A DNA stretch of 64,000 nucleotides from Saccharofermentans sp. (lineage in GTDB: Bacteria; Bacillota; Clostridia; Saccharofermentanales; Saccharofermentanaceae). A program made the position numbers and the translations under genes. The notes under the pieces were generated by a model. It was not told where the DNA came from and made no database searches. It was given only the letters and a program-made list of their open reading frames with translations. Of the stretch, positions 1 to 8,594 are shown piece by piece. The stretch spans positions 124,001 to 188,000 of the forward strand of contig JAKSRJ010000001.1 of NCBI GenBank assembly GCA_024403715.1. Reading direction: 5' to 3'. Within the stretch, counting starts at the first letter, position 1. Each line of letters starts with the position of its first letter.

Positions 1-1127
1 GCTATATGATAACGATTAACTATACCAATTACATATGTTATTAAGGCGCTTACTGGAATCCAAAGTGGATGTAATACATAGCCTATAGAATATGCTCCTG
101 AAGTCAGTAAGAGGGAAAGAATTACAGCGATAACTACTTCTATCGTTGCTATTCTTATTTTGCTGTAAAAAAACATATATAGAAGTGCTGTAGTAATTAT
201 AAACAACACGATAATCTGAGGTAGATTAGTAACTTCCTTTTTAAAATTACCATCGATAAAGCTCTGAATTACGTTAGCTTGGAATTCTACGCCAAACATC
301 TGAGTAGATCTGTCTATAGGAGTAAAATATGCGTCCTGAAGTCCTGATGCATAAGGTCCGATTAAAACGATTTTGTCTTTGAAGTAGCTTTCTGGAATGG
401 AACCATTTATTAAATCTGCGATAGAAAAACCATCATAATATGTAAAAGGCTTAGCTGTGAAAGGAACATAGAACTGGCCTCGACTGTTTATAGGAGGCTC
501 GTCGATTGATTCACCATGTGCCTCCATATAAATACTAGCAGCAGTATATGCCATAGAGTAGACACGTCCACCATCCTTTGGCTCAATATACCAAAGAGCG
601 TGACGCATAATTCCGTCAATGTCTTCCATAGCATTAATATGGCCGACGAAGGCAACATTATTAAGGCCTTCGTAAGGAATCTCGTAGTTTAATACCGAAT
701 AGTTATTTGTAGTAGTAATGCCATTAGTGTACTCATAAGAAGTACCAAAAGTAGCAGCAGAACCAAAAACCACGTTATCTAGCTTTGAGGCAGCCTCGGC
801 TAGCCTTATGTCATTTACTTCATCAGTATTACTTATATACAAAGTATCAACTGCAACCACACAAGGTTCATTATCTGGATCTTGGCCTAATACTTCTAAT
901 GCTGAGGACATAATACTTCTGTCCCATGTGTTATATGGACCAAGCTCAGCTAAAGCGTCTTCATCTATTCCGATGATAACGATATCAGAGGATGGAGTAG
1001 AAGGCCTCTGGTAAAGGGCATCCTGAACCCACTTATCAGGACGCTGGATAAGTCCAGTACTAATAACGCTCGTAATACCAAGAGATATTACGAGCGAGAT
1101 AAGCAAATGTCTAACTGAAGATTTCAT
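1..1127 (-). CDS. CHASE2-domain membrane sensor protein (C-terminus beyond window)
   Basis: The frame is open on the minus strand from an ATG at 1127 to the window edge (about 375 codons) and has no stop, so the gene continues to the left. An N-terminal hydrophobic segment (about residues 7-25, ISLVISLGITSVIST) is followed by a CHASE2-type extracellular sensor: IVIIGIDEDAL near residue 60, a VVAVDTLY strand, a GHINAMEDIDGIMRH loop, and KDKIVLIGPYA near residue 245. Two or three hydrophobic helices follow after about residue 295. CHASE2 domains are usually coupled to adenylate cyclases, kinases or GGDEF domains; that output domain is not in view. The gene starts 16 bp after a FecR-domain gene, a common FecR/CHASE2 pairing, and has no good ribosome binding site, so translational coupling is likely. 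Family assignment is by pattern only. Confidence 0.75.
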   Translation of the reverse strand, partial: MKSSVRHLLISLVISLGITSVISTGLIQRPDKWVQDALYQRPSTPSSDIVIIGIDEDALAELGPYNTWDRSIMSSALEVLGQDPDNEPCVVAVDTLYISNTDEVNDIRLAEAASKLDNVVFGSAATFGTSYEYTNGITTTNNYSVLNYEIPYEGLNNVAFVGHINAMEDIDGIMRHALWYIEPKDGGRVYSMAYTAASIYMEAHGESIDEPPINSRGQFYVPFTAKPFTYYDGFSIADLINGSIPESYFKDKIVLIGPYASGLQDAYFTPIDRSTQMFGVEFQANVIQSFIDGNFKKEVTNLPQIIVLFIITTALLYMFFYSKIRIATIEVVIAVILSLLLTSGAYSIGYVLHPLWIPVSALITYVIGIVNRYHI

Positions 1128-1143
1128 AACATTTTAAGATACA

Positions 1144-2391
1144 TTAGGTTCCATCACCGTCATTACCGCCAGCTGTTCCAGGCTGTGTAGAAGCTGTTGT
1201 TCCAGCAGGTTCTGTCTGAGACGTTGTTTCGTTAGTAGGCTCAGTTCTTTCAGTTTGCTCTGTTGGCTCTGTCTCTTCTGTAGCCTCTGTTGTCTCAGAA
1301 GTAGATGTTGGTTCAGGCCTTGTTGGATTTGTTGGTGTAGAGCTTGAACCTCCGCTAGAAGAACCACCAGGATTGCTAGCTGGAACCGGTGTAGGTGTAG
1401 GGGTAGCTGTAGGCCTTGGTGTAGGAGTTGGGGTAGGTGTTGGTGTAGCACCTGGAGCGGTTGTCTCAGTAGCTTGAGTTGTAGTTGCTGTTGTTGCTTG
1501 AGTTGTGGCAGCGGTAGTAGTTGTAGCTGTTGTTGTCTCTTCTGTTGCTGTAGTGGATCTTGTTGTTGTCGCACTTGTAGCATCAGTTGTTTCTACAGTA
1601 GCGTATACAGTAGGAGCTGTAATGTCGGAACCTACAACATTGTAATAACGGTTACGCATATCTTCTGCATTCCATCCAGTGGCAGCGCATACAGTTTCGC
1701 AAAGATTTACATCATTATAAATATGGCTGATGTGATCTGTATCAAGATCATCTACAGTTACATTAACCAGTTCAAATTCGACTGTATCGCCTATGACATA
1801 AACTGTAATTCTTTGACCAGGATTTACGTCTACTTCCTTAGTCTGACCTGAAACAGGATTTACGCCAGAAACATGAGCGTGACCAGATGTAAGTACTAAA
1901 ACAGAATTGCCTTCATCATCAACGTAAACATAACCTGAAGTACCACGTATGCCGCAAATCATTGTGGAAGTTCTGATATCAAAAGTCTCATCGTCTCTTA
2001 ATGGCTTATTTACCTCGAAGAAAACCCCACCCTGCGAGAGTACAAGCTCCATGCTCTTTCTGTTCTTTACGAAAGTAGCACGGCTGTTTTCCTGTAATGT
2101 AACAATCTTGTCGTCGTCGAAAGCAATTGATGCAAGGCTATCGATGCCTGTTGTGAGTGTCTGTCCATTTGAGAATCGCATACTGTCAAAGATAGTAGTC
2201 TCCATGCCGGATTCATCTATTAATGTTACATAGCCTTCAACTCGTAAAAGGCGCATCGTCTTAGCAAAATATCCTGTATTAAGGAAAATACATAGAACTA
2301 CTATTCCAATTAAGACTAAAGCCGCTACTCCAGAGAAAATAATCATCTGAAGCTTGGACAATGAATACCATTTATCTATCAATTTACCCAC
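1144..2391 (-). CDS. Membrane-anchored FecR-domain protein with Thr/Pro-rich tail
   Basis: This 415-residue protein has a single membrane segment at about residues 17-40 and then a FecR domain at about 48-200, with the typical strands LRVEGYVTLIDESG, SMRFSNGQTLTTG and the RGTSGYVYV region. A helical stretch to about 265 leads into a long Thr-rich and Thr-Pro-repeat tail (about 265-415) that ends in DGDGT without an LPxTG motif or second membrane helix. The FecR part should lie outside the cell. FecR domains in Firmicutes are found with CHASE2 proteins and are thought to sense or scaffold at the cell surface; no iron-dicitrate system is nearby, so a siderophore role is not supported. It is probably co-transcribed with the downstream CHASE2 gene. 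Confidence 0.8.
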   Translation of the reverse strand: MGKLIDKWYSLSKLQMIIFSGVAALVLIGIVVLCIFLNTGYFAKTMRLLRVEGYVTLIDESGMETTIFDSMRFSNGQTLTTGIDSLASIAFDDDKIVTLQENSRATFVKNRKSMELVLSQGGVFFEVNKPLRDDETFDIRTSTMICGIRGTSGYVYVDDEGNSVLVLTSGHAHVSGVNPVSGQTKEVDVNPGQRITVYVIGDTVEFELVNVTVDDLDTDHISHIYNDVNLCETVCAATGWNAEDMRNRYYNVVGSDITAPTVYATVETTDATSATTTRSTTATEETTTATTTTAATTQATTATTTQATETTAPGATPTPTPTPTPRPTATPTPTPVPASNPGGSSSGGSSSTPTNPTRPEPTSTSETTEATEETEPTEQTERTEPTNETTSQTEPAGTTASTQPGTAGGNDGDGT

Positions 2392-2496
2392 AATAATACC
2401 CTCACTGAATTAATATATTTATATTATAGGAAATAAAAAAATTTTGCTATTAAATTTTGCTATAATAACTGCAAATTCAGCTTAAGGGGAATTATT

Positions 2497-2787
2497 ATGA
2501 AGAAGAGCATTTATGAGATGAATGACAAAGATTTAAGAATTGCCTTTGGCGAGTTTGGAAAAACTAATTACGGAAAGATAGTTTCTATCCTTTCCTTTAT
2601 GATTCCTTTCGTAATGTTTATCATAAGCATTATTTCTTTTGTATTTTTATTTATGGATATGATTCCTCTTGCACTGGTTTATTTACCACTATTATTCCTC
2701 ATGATTACATTAATTTGTTTTATCTGTGGAAATCGTTTTTTCTATAAAGAACTGAAGGCTTTTATTGAGTTCAAATCCAAGAATTAA
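2497..2787 (+). CDS. Small two-helix membrane protein of unknown function
   Basis: I do not recognise this 96-residue protein. It has a charged N-terminus (KKSIYEMNDKDLR), two strongly hydrophobic segments at about residues 30-53 and 58-80, and a basic C-terminal tail (FKSKN), consistent with a helical hairpin with both ends in the cytoplasm. The ATG is preceded by a good AAGGGGA ribosome binding site at about 2484. It is transcribed away from the FecR/CHASE2 pair and sits about 100 bp before the HD-GYP gene in the same direction. The length, the ribosome binding site and the coding-like composition support it as a real gene. Confidence 0.7.
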   Translation: MKKSIYEMNDKDLRIAFGEFGKTNYGKIVSILSFMIPFVMFIISIISFVFLFMDMIPLALVYLPLLFLMITLICFICGNRFFYKELKAFIEFKSKN

Positions 2788-2888
2788 AGTTGCTAAAGAT
2801 AATATAAAATACACATTTTGTTAAATATTTGCCTGCTAGCAGCGTGTTAAAATCATGATAGGACCAGTGTGTCTTGGAGGTGGTTTTG

Positions 2889-5408
2889 ATGCGCGATACT
2901 GCTATGATGGTTCTTTACATAGTAATATCAACGTTCGCTTTAGTCGCGGATTGTTATACTGCGCATAAATGTTTTAAGGAGAAGAAGCAGTCTGCTGTTT
3001 TCCTTGGTATTACATGTATAGTTGCGGGACTTACTCAGATTTTTTATCTCTCTAGTGTTTTTTGTAAAGGATATTTTTGGTTCTCATTTTTCTCGAGTTT
3101 ATACTTTATTGCTGTATCTTGGACTCTGGTTGCAGTATTCGTATTCTTCCGACTTTATATGAAGAATTCATTTTCGTGGTTGGATAAAGTTTCTTTTATT
3201 GCAGTTTTAGCATATCTATTATTTGATTCATTAATAATGGCTCTTAATCCATATAATGAAGTAGCTATTGATTATATTCCTAACGGACATGTATTAGCTC
3301 CTTTTTCATATCATCCACAAGCTCTTTATTGGCTTCACATTATTTTTGCTTATTTTTTAATTATTGGTGTATTTGTAAATCTACATAGAGGTGGTGTGCA
3401 AGTTCCTAAGGAATATCGTAAGCCATATTCATTGTCGATTATCTCTTTGTTTGCTGTTGTTGTTTTGAATGCAGTATTCCTGTTCTTTCCTAATGTTATG
3501 GGATCAAGTAATTTGGATTATTCCATATGGGGATATAGCTTAGCTGCGTTTACTATTTACCAGCATTGTTTTACCTATAGAACAGATGGAATGAAGCCTT
3601 ACTATCATTCGTGGATAGTTGAGAATATTAATCAAGGTGTTGCTTTGTTTGATTATATGGACAATTTAACTATTGCGAATGAGAAGTTAAACCAGTTATT
3701 CCCTAATATTAACTGTGAGAGTGAACAGACAATAGATTCGTTTACTAAGCAGTTAGGAATAACACTTAATTCAGAGAAGAGAGAATACAATTACTCTTTT
3801 CAGTTCTATGTTAATAATGATGGAAAATCTAGAACTGTTCGATTAGATCATCGTTGTCTTAAGGGTAAGCATAATGAATTATTAGGTCAGCTTCTTGTAT
3901 TTACTGATGAAGTTGGCGATATTGATTTGCTTACATCTTTTTATAACTGGAGTTATTTTAAAAATGATCTTATGAATATCCCTGGCAGTTTTGAAGATGA
4001 TTCTGTAATTGCTGTGTTTGATATCAACGGTCTTGGATTAATTAATACTGAATATGGACGTGATAATGGTGATAAGGCAATCACTATTGTAAGTGAACAT
4101 ATACGTAAATTATTCCCTATGGAGAGCCATTTTATTAGAGGCCATGAAGCCAGTTTGATTGTTGTCTCTTATAATATGGGGTTCGAAGATGTTGAGAGAA
4201 GAATAGATTTAATAAGTAAAAATCTTGATAATGATGACAGATTGGGATTTGATATTGATATTCAGAGTGCGACTAGTATTAAGCATAAGGATCAAACCAT
4301 TCTTGATGCAATTAAGGTTGCTTTTAAGAGCCTTCAGAATAAAAAACTTCTTGATATCAATTCTCCTAAGTCAGAATTAGTTAGATCTATTGTTAAGGCT
4401 TTGGAAGAAGTAGACTCCGATACAGAGGAGCATGTTAAGAGAACTCAGGCTATGGGTTACGAATTGGGTAAGAGATTAAATCTTACTGATGTTCAGCTAA
4501 GTGATTTGGCGTTGCTTTGTCTCCTTCATGATATTGGTAAAGTTGGTATTCCACTTAATATTTTGAATAAGCCCGGTAAGCTTACAGACGAAGAGTGGGT
4601 AGTAATGAAGTCTCATACTAAGAAGGGATATCAGATTGCCAGAAGTGCTAAGGAGTTGGTTGATATCTCAGAAATGATTTTGCATCATCATGAGAAGTGG
4701 GATGGAACAGGATATCCTGATGGCCTTAGCAAGGATGCAATTCCATTGCTATCACGTATTATTTCTGTAGTGGATTCTTATGATGCGATGGTATCTAATC
4801 GCCCATATCGTAAGGGAATGAGTATCGACAAGGCTATAGCAGAACTAAAGCACTGTGCGGGAACGCAGTTTGATCCTAAGATTGTCGATGAATTCGTTAA
4901 TATGATTCCTGAGATTGTCCCTGAAGAAACTGCTAGCAAAGAAGAGACTTTGGTTATGGCAAGTCAGGTTTTCCGTAAGGTCGAGGTAGTGAATTATGAT
5001 ACTTCTCGAGTGCATGGCGTAGATTACTGTAGATATTTATTGGATGACCAAAACAAAATTGTAGATGTAAATACTGCGTTTGAATCACTTACAGGTTATA
5101 CCAAAGAAGATGTTATTAAGCTTAAACTATCTCAGGAGGATTTGATTCCAGAAGAGGACAGAGCTGGTTACTTTATGCTTGTTACAGAGCAGCTTAACAA
5201 GAACAATATTGCTTATTTTGAGCATAGAATTAAGTGTAAGAGTGGATTGATTAAGAGTGTTCTATGTATGGGAAGAGTCTACTATGATTCAGCTGCACTG
5301 GCTCAACGTTCTGAAGTAATTGTTGTTGACACACAAGGTACACATGCAGTTCAGGAATTAATTGCTCAAGAAAAAAGCAAGTCTCAGGTAAGCTTTACGC
5401 AGATATAG
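2889..5408 (+). CDS. Membrane HD-GYP phosphodiesterase with degenerate GGDEF and C-terminal PAS
   Basis: This is a predicted c-di-GMP phosphodiesterase of about 839 residues. Seven hydrophobic segments in the first about 225 residues resemble the 7TM sensor of histidine kinases. A PAS-like region follows (about 235-345), then a GGDEF fold (about 350-480) whose signature is RGHEA instead of GGDEF, so it should not make c-di-GMP. The HD-GYP domain is at about 490-680, with HDIGK (H547-D548), the HHHEKWDGTGYPDG motif around 604-612, and a DSYDAM helix. A second PAS domain lies at about 705-810. The start at 2889 was chosen over an upstream TTG because GGAGG at 2876-2880 is correctly spaced for it. 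A C-terminal PAS after HD-GYP is an unusual order. Confidence 0.85.
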   Translation: MRDTAMMVLYIVISTFALVADCYTAHKCFKEKKQSAVFLGITCIVAGLTQIFYLSSVFCKGYFWFSFFSSLYFIAVSWTLVAVFVFFRLYMKNSFSWLDKVSFIAVLAYLLFDSLIMALNPYNEVAIDYIPNGHVLAPFSYHPQALYWLHIIFAYFLIIGVFVNLHRGGVQVPKEYRKPYSLSIISLFAVVVLNAVFLFFPNVMGSSNLDYSIWGYSLAAFTIYQHCFTYRTDGMKPYYHSWIVENINQGVALFDYMDNLTIANEKLNQLFPNINCESEQTIDSFTKQLGITLNSEKREYNYSFQFYVNNDGKSRTVRLDHRCLKGKHNELLGQLLVFTDEVGDIDLLTSFYNWSYFKNDLMNIPGSFEDDSVIAVFDINGLGLINTEYGRDNGDKAITIVSEHIRKLFPMESHFIRGHEASLIVVSYNMGFEDVERRIDLISKNLDNDDRLGFDIDIQSATSIKHKDQTILDAIKVAFKSLQNKKLLDINSPKSELVRSIVKALEEVDSDTEEHVKRTQAMGYELGKRLNLTDVQLSDLALLCLLHDIGKVGIPLNILNKPGKLTDEEWVVMKSHTKKGYQIARSAKELVDISEMILHHHEKWDGTGYPDGLSKDAIPLLSRIISVVDSYDAMVSNRPYRKGMSIDKAIAELKHCAGTQFDPKIVDEFVNMIPEIVPEETASKEETLVMASQVFRKVEVVNYDTSRVHGVDYCRYLLDDQNKIVDVNTAFESLTGYTKEDVIKLKLSQEDLIPEEDRAGYFMLVTEQLNKNNIAYFEHRIKCKSGLIKSVLCMGRVYYDSAALAQRSEVIVVDTQGTHAVQELIAQEKSKSQVSFTQI

Positions 5409-5486
5409 TTACATAAGTCAAAAATGATAAAATTAAGTGGCGCCTTATGGCGCTGCTTTTACGAAAATGGTATTGGAGGTTTCTAT

Positions 5487-7097
5487 ATGAGTCAGGTGTT
5501 TAATCCATTTCTACCAATTAATGAGTATATTCCTGATGGAGAACCGCATGTGTTTGGCGATAGAGTATATCACTATGGTTCTCACGACAGAGAAGGTGGA
5601 TTTACATTTTGTATGGATGACTACGTCACATATTCTGCTCCAGTAGACGACCTCACTAATTGGCGTTACGAGGGCGTGATTTATAAGGCTTCTCAAGATC
5701 CTGATTATGACAAGCATCCATATATGTATGCACCTGATGTTGTTCAAGGTAATGATGGTAAGTACTACCTCTACTACGCTATGTCAGGAATCTATGGTCA
5801 GGGCGGATATACAAATACAATTCACGTGGCTGTATGTGACACTCCTTGCGGACAATTTGAGTATTTAGGCGAGGTTAAGTATAAGGACGGAACTCCTATG
5901 TGGAAGTACGTTTGCTTTGATCCTGCAGTTATGAATGATAACGGCGTCATTCGCCTTTACTATGGTACTCAGTATAATTTCGAGGAGCAGGATGATTTTG
6001 ATGCTAACGCAGAGTATGTCGAGAGCGAAATGAATATGTTCGGCAGAACTCGTGAGCAGATTTTGGAGTATCGTAAGTACCCTGAAAGCTGTAGTGATGG
6101 CAAGCCAGGTGCAGTAGATTCAATCATGGGTGCTGTAGGCTGCACGCTAGAAGATGACATGTTAACTATCAAGGACGAGCCGAAGCATATTATTCCTTAT
6201 GCAGTTAGAGGCACTGATTTTGAGGAACATCCTTTCTTCGAAGCTTCTTCTATGCGTAAGGTGGGAGATACATATTATTTTGTATATTCTTCTTTCCAAA
6301 ACCATGAGCTTTGCTACGCTACAAGTAAGTACCCAGATCATGGATTTAAGTTCGGAGGCACAATCGTATCTAATGGTGATGTGGGATACGAGGGAAGACT
6401 TGAGAAAGATAAGCACAACATGACTGGTACAACTCATGGAAGCATTATCGAGATTAATGGCCAGTGGTATGTTTTCTATCATCGTTTAACACACAAGTCA
6501 GATTACTCAAGACAGGCTTGTGCTGAGAAGATTACTATCGAGGCGGACGGTTCTATCAAGCAGGTCGAGATAACATCCTGTGGACTTAATCCAGAACCAC
6601 TTAAGACAAATGGATATGAGTATCCTGCTACAATTGCATGTATCATTACTAATGGCCATATGCCTCATGGATGTAATTCAATTTACAAAGACTCATTCCC
6701 TAATGTATCTCACTTAGGTGAAGATAGATTTATAGCTGAAATTTGTGCTGATACTTTGATTGGATATAAGTATTTTGATTATAAGAGTGTAAGCAGACTC
6801 ACAGTAAAGGCTAGACTTTCTTCTGAGAAGAATACTTTTAAAAATGATGGCCCAGAGAGAATCGATAGAAGATCTGGTTCTGGTAATAAAGCAGTAGAAA
6901 TAGAAAATTCTTATGACGATATGATTTTGGAAGTAAGAATGGTTGAAGATGGACCTGTTGTTGGAACAATTAAGCTTGAACAGACTGATGATTGGGCAAG
7001 TTTTGCTGGTGATGTATCTATACCAGATGGTGTGGCAGGCTTATTTTTAACATACAAGGGTAATCCGCAGATTCAATTGCTTACAATTAGTTTATAA
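5487..7097 (+). CDS. Intracellular glycoside hydrolase family 43-like protein with CBM6-like C-terminus
   Basis: The 536-residue product has a five-bladed beta-propeller GH43 pattern: the N-terminal Asp in PDGEPHVFGDRVY (likely general base), MYAPDVVQGNDGKYYLYY, a CFDPAVMNDNGVIRLYYG blade, and HPFFEASSMRK with the likely acid Glu. The last about 110 residues, ending TYKGNPQIQLLTISL, look like a CBM6-type sandwich. There is no signal peptide, so it should act on oligosaccharides imported into the cytoplasm, as many arabinofuranosidases and xylosidases do; the exact substrate cannot be read from sequence. The start at 5487 is preferred because GGAGG precedes it by 7 bases; an upstream ATG at 5424 lacks such a site. 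It lies between two HD-GYP genes in the same direction. Confidence 0.85.
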   Translation: MSQVFNPFLPINEYIPDGEPHVFGDRVYHYGSHDREGGFTFCMDDYVTYSAPVDDLTNWRYEGVIYKASQDPDYDKHPYMYAPDVVQGNDGKYYLYYAMSGIYGQGGYTNTIHVAVCDTPCGQFEYLGEVKYKDGTPMWKYVCFDPAVMNDNGVIRLYYGTQYNFEEQDDFDANAEYVESEMNMFGRTREQILEYRKYPESCSDGKPGAVDSIMGAVGCTLEDDMLTIKDEPKHIIPYAVRGTDFEEHPFFEASSMRKVGDTYYFVYSSFQNHELCYATSKYPDHGFKFGGTIVSNGDVGYEGRLEKDKHNMTGTTHGSIIEINGQWYVFYHRLTHKSDYSRQACAEKITIEADGSIKQVEITSCGLNPEPLKTNGYEYPATIACIITNGHMPHGCNSIYKDSFPNVSHLGEDRFIAEICADTLIGYKYFDYKSVSRLTVKARLSSEKNTFKNDGPERIDRRSGSGNKAVEIENSYDDMILEVRMVEDGPVVGTIKLEQTDDWASFAGDVSIPDGVAGLFLTYKGNPQIQLLTISL

Positions 7098-7126
7098 TTA
7101 GAGTATTAACATCCATGGAGAATACA

Positions 7127-8494
7127 ATGAGTACATTAGTCGACATTTTAGAATATGTAATGCTTTACACTGCATTTGTCTTTGTGTCGAAGTATGTTTT
7201 TATGGAAAACTCAATCAGAGGAAAGAAACGATTTGTTTTTCATGGAGCTGTTGTTGTTTCAATAATCACAGCATATTTAATCAGCGAGAATCTTCCGTTC
7301 TTTGTAGGTGTTGTTGCATTTGCTCTTTATATTCTACTAGAACGTCGAACGATAAGAATTTTCCGTGCGATTATTGCGGTGCCAATTTTGGGTGTTGTGT
7401 ACGGTCTAGTTCTTCCATTTATAGCTCTTCCTGAAGTTATGCTTGGTGCAGATAGTAAGAATGCTAATGTAGTAAAGTTGCTGCTTTTTTCTATCGTATC
7501 AATCTTACTTATTGTGGTTCAATTCCATTATGATGAGAAAAGAAATATGGATATTGGATCATCCATGTCTCTTGGTAGAAATGTCAGAAAACTAAGTAAA
7601 TTTGAAAAGACTGCATTGTTAGTAGTAGGTTCGTTTGAGTATATTTTTGCGACTCTAATTTTGGTTCCTTCTGATGAGCTGATTGAAGAAACTACTGCTG
7701 AATTTATGCTCAATACGATAACTATCTTTTTTGGTATAAGTACTTTTATATCTACGATAGTATTAATCGCTGTTGTTTTATCGGGCAACAAGAGAGCTTA
7801 TCTTGGTGATAAAGTTGCAGATATGCAGTTTAATATCATCGTAACGATGGCTGAAATTGTCGAGAATAGAGATGCTAATACAGGTGGACACATACAAAGA
7901 ACAGCTCGTTATGTTGATATTATTGCAAAGCAACTTAAACGTAATAGTCCTTATTCAAATCTTATGACTGATCAGTTTATCCATGACTTAAGTGTCGCAG
8001 CTCCGCTCCATGATATTGGAAAAATTCATGTATCAGATTCTGTTTTAAACTATCCAGGACGACTTAGCGAAGAACAGTTTCAGATTATGAAATCACATGC
8101 CGCTGAAGGTAAGAAGCTTTTGCAGCATTCTAAGATGCATCTTGGTAATTTTTCATATCTTGATATGGCTATAGATATGGCTGGTGCTCATCATGAATGG
8201 TGGGATGGAAGTAGTAAGGGTTACCCTGATCAGCTTAAAGGAGAAGAGATACCTCTTTGCGCACGTATTATGGCTGTGGCAGACGTTTTTGATGCTTTAA
8301 CAGCGAGAAGAATTTATAAGGAACCAATGCCAATCGAGAAGGCATTAAGTATTATCTTGTCTGAAAAAGGAACTCATTTTGATCCTGTTGTAATAGATGC
8401 TTTTCTAGATTCAATGAGCGAGATTAAGGAAGCTCTTGCTGATTTTGAAAAAGGTTATCAAGTAAATACAGCAGTAGAAGATAAGCTTGGTTGA
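7127..8494 (+). CDS. Membrane HD-GYP domain protein
   Basis: The N-terminal half carries about seven or eight hydrophobic segments (to about residue 225). A cytoplasmic HD-GYP domain follows at about 240-430. Visible motifs are ENRDANTGGHIQR, LHDIGKIHV (H295-D296), the HHEWWDGSSKGYPDQ motif (GYP at about 365-367, with two extra residues against the usual WDGxGYP spacing), and VADVFDALTARR. A c-di-GMP phosphodiesterase role is inferred from the family. The ATG at 7127 has GGAG six bases upstream and is preferred over the ATG at 7115, which overlaps that site. It follows the GH43-like gene by 29 bp and is probably co-transcribed with it. With the HD-GYP gene at 2889 it makes two c-di-GMP-degrading candidates around one sugar hydrolase. 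Confidence 0.85.
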   Translation: MSTLVDILEYVMLYTAFVFVSKYVFMENSIRGKKRFVFHGAVVVSIITAYLISENLPFFVGVVAFALYILLERRTIRIFRAIIAVPILGVVYGLVLPFIALPEVMLGADSKNANVVKLLLFSIVSILLIVVQFHYDEKRNMDIGSSMSLGRNVRKLSKFEKTALLVVGSFEYIFATLILVPSDELIEETTAEFMLNTITIFFGISTFISTIVLIAVVLSGNKRAYLGDKVADMQFNIIVTMAEIVENRDANTGGHIQRTARYVDIIAKQLKRNSPYSNLMTDQFIHDLSVAAPLHDIGKIHVSDSVLNYPGRLSEEQFQIMKSHAAEGKKLLQHSKMHLGNFSYLDMAIDMAGAHHEWWDGSSKGYPDQLKGEEIPLCARIMAVADVFDALTARRIYKEPMPIEKALSIILSEKGTHFDPVVIDAFLDSMSEIKEALADFEKGYQVNTAVEDKLG

Positions 8495-8523
8495 TATCAC
8501 TTTTTGAACTATATTTTTCTTTG

Positions 8524-8556
8524 CAACGATATTGCAACGATAGATTTCCTATACTT
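8524..8556 (+). promoter_or_regulatory. Promoter with 11-bp-spaced CAAC direct repeats
   Basis: Two tandem copies of TTGCAACGATA (CAAC at 8524 and 8535, exactly 11 bp apart) precede a TATACT -10-like box at 8550-8555, 15 bp after the second CAAC. The same CAAC-11-CAAC-15-TATACT layout occurs at 39048-39080. Direct repeats one helical turn apart around the -35 position are typical of OmpR/PhoB-type response regulator sites; that is inference. It would drive the CPBP gene at 8595. Confidence 0.6.
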
Positions 8557-8594
8557 GTGTCGTAAACTAATAGGAAAGATTAGGAGAAAGTAGT

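Noticed and set aside
8521..8570. An ECF sigma-factor promoter (TGCAAC -35 with a CGT-type -10) for the CPBP gene
   Set aside because: The nearest CGTAAA lies more than 20 bp after TGCAAC, too far, and the matching promoter at 39.05 kb has no CGT element. A direct-repeat activator site with TATACT fits both.
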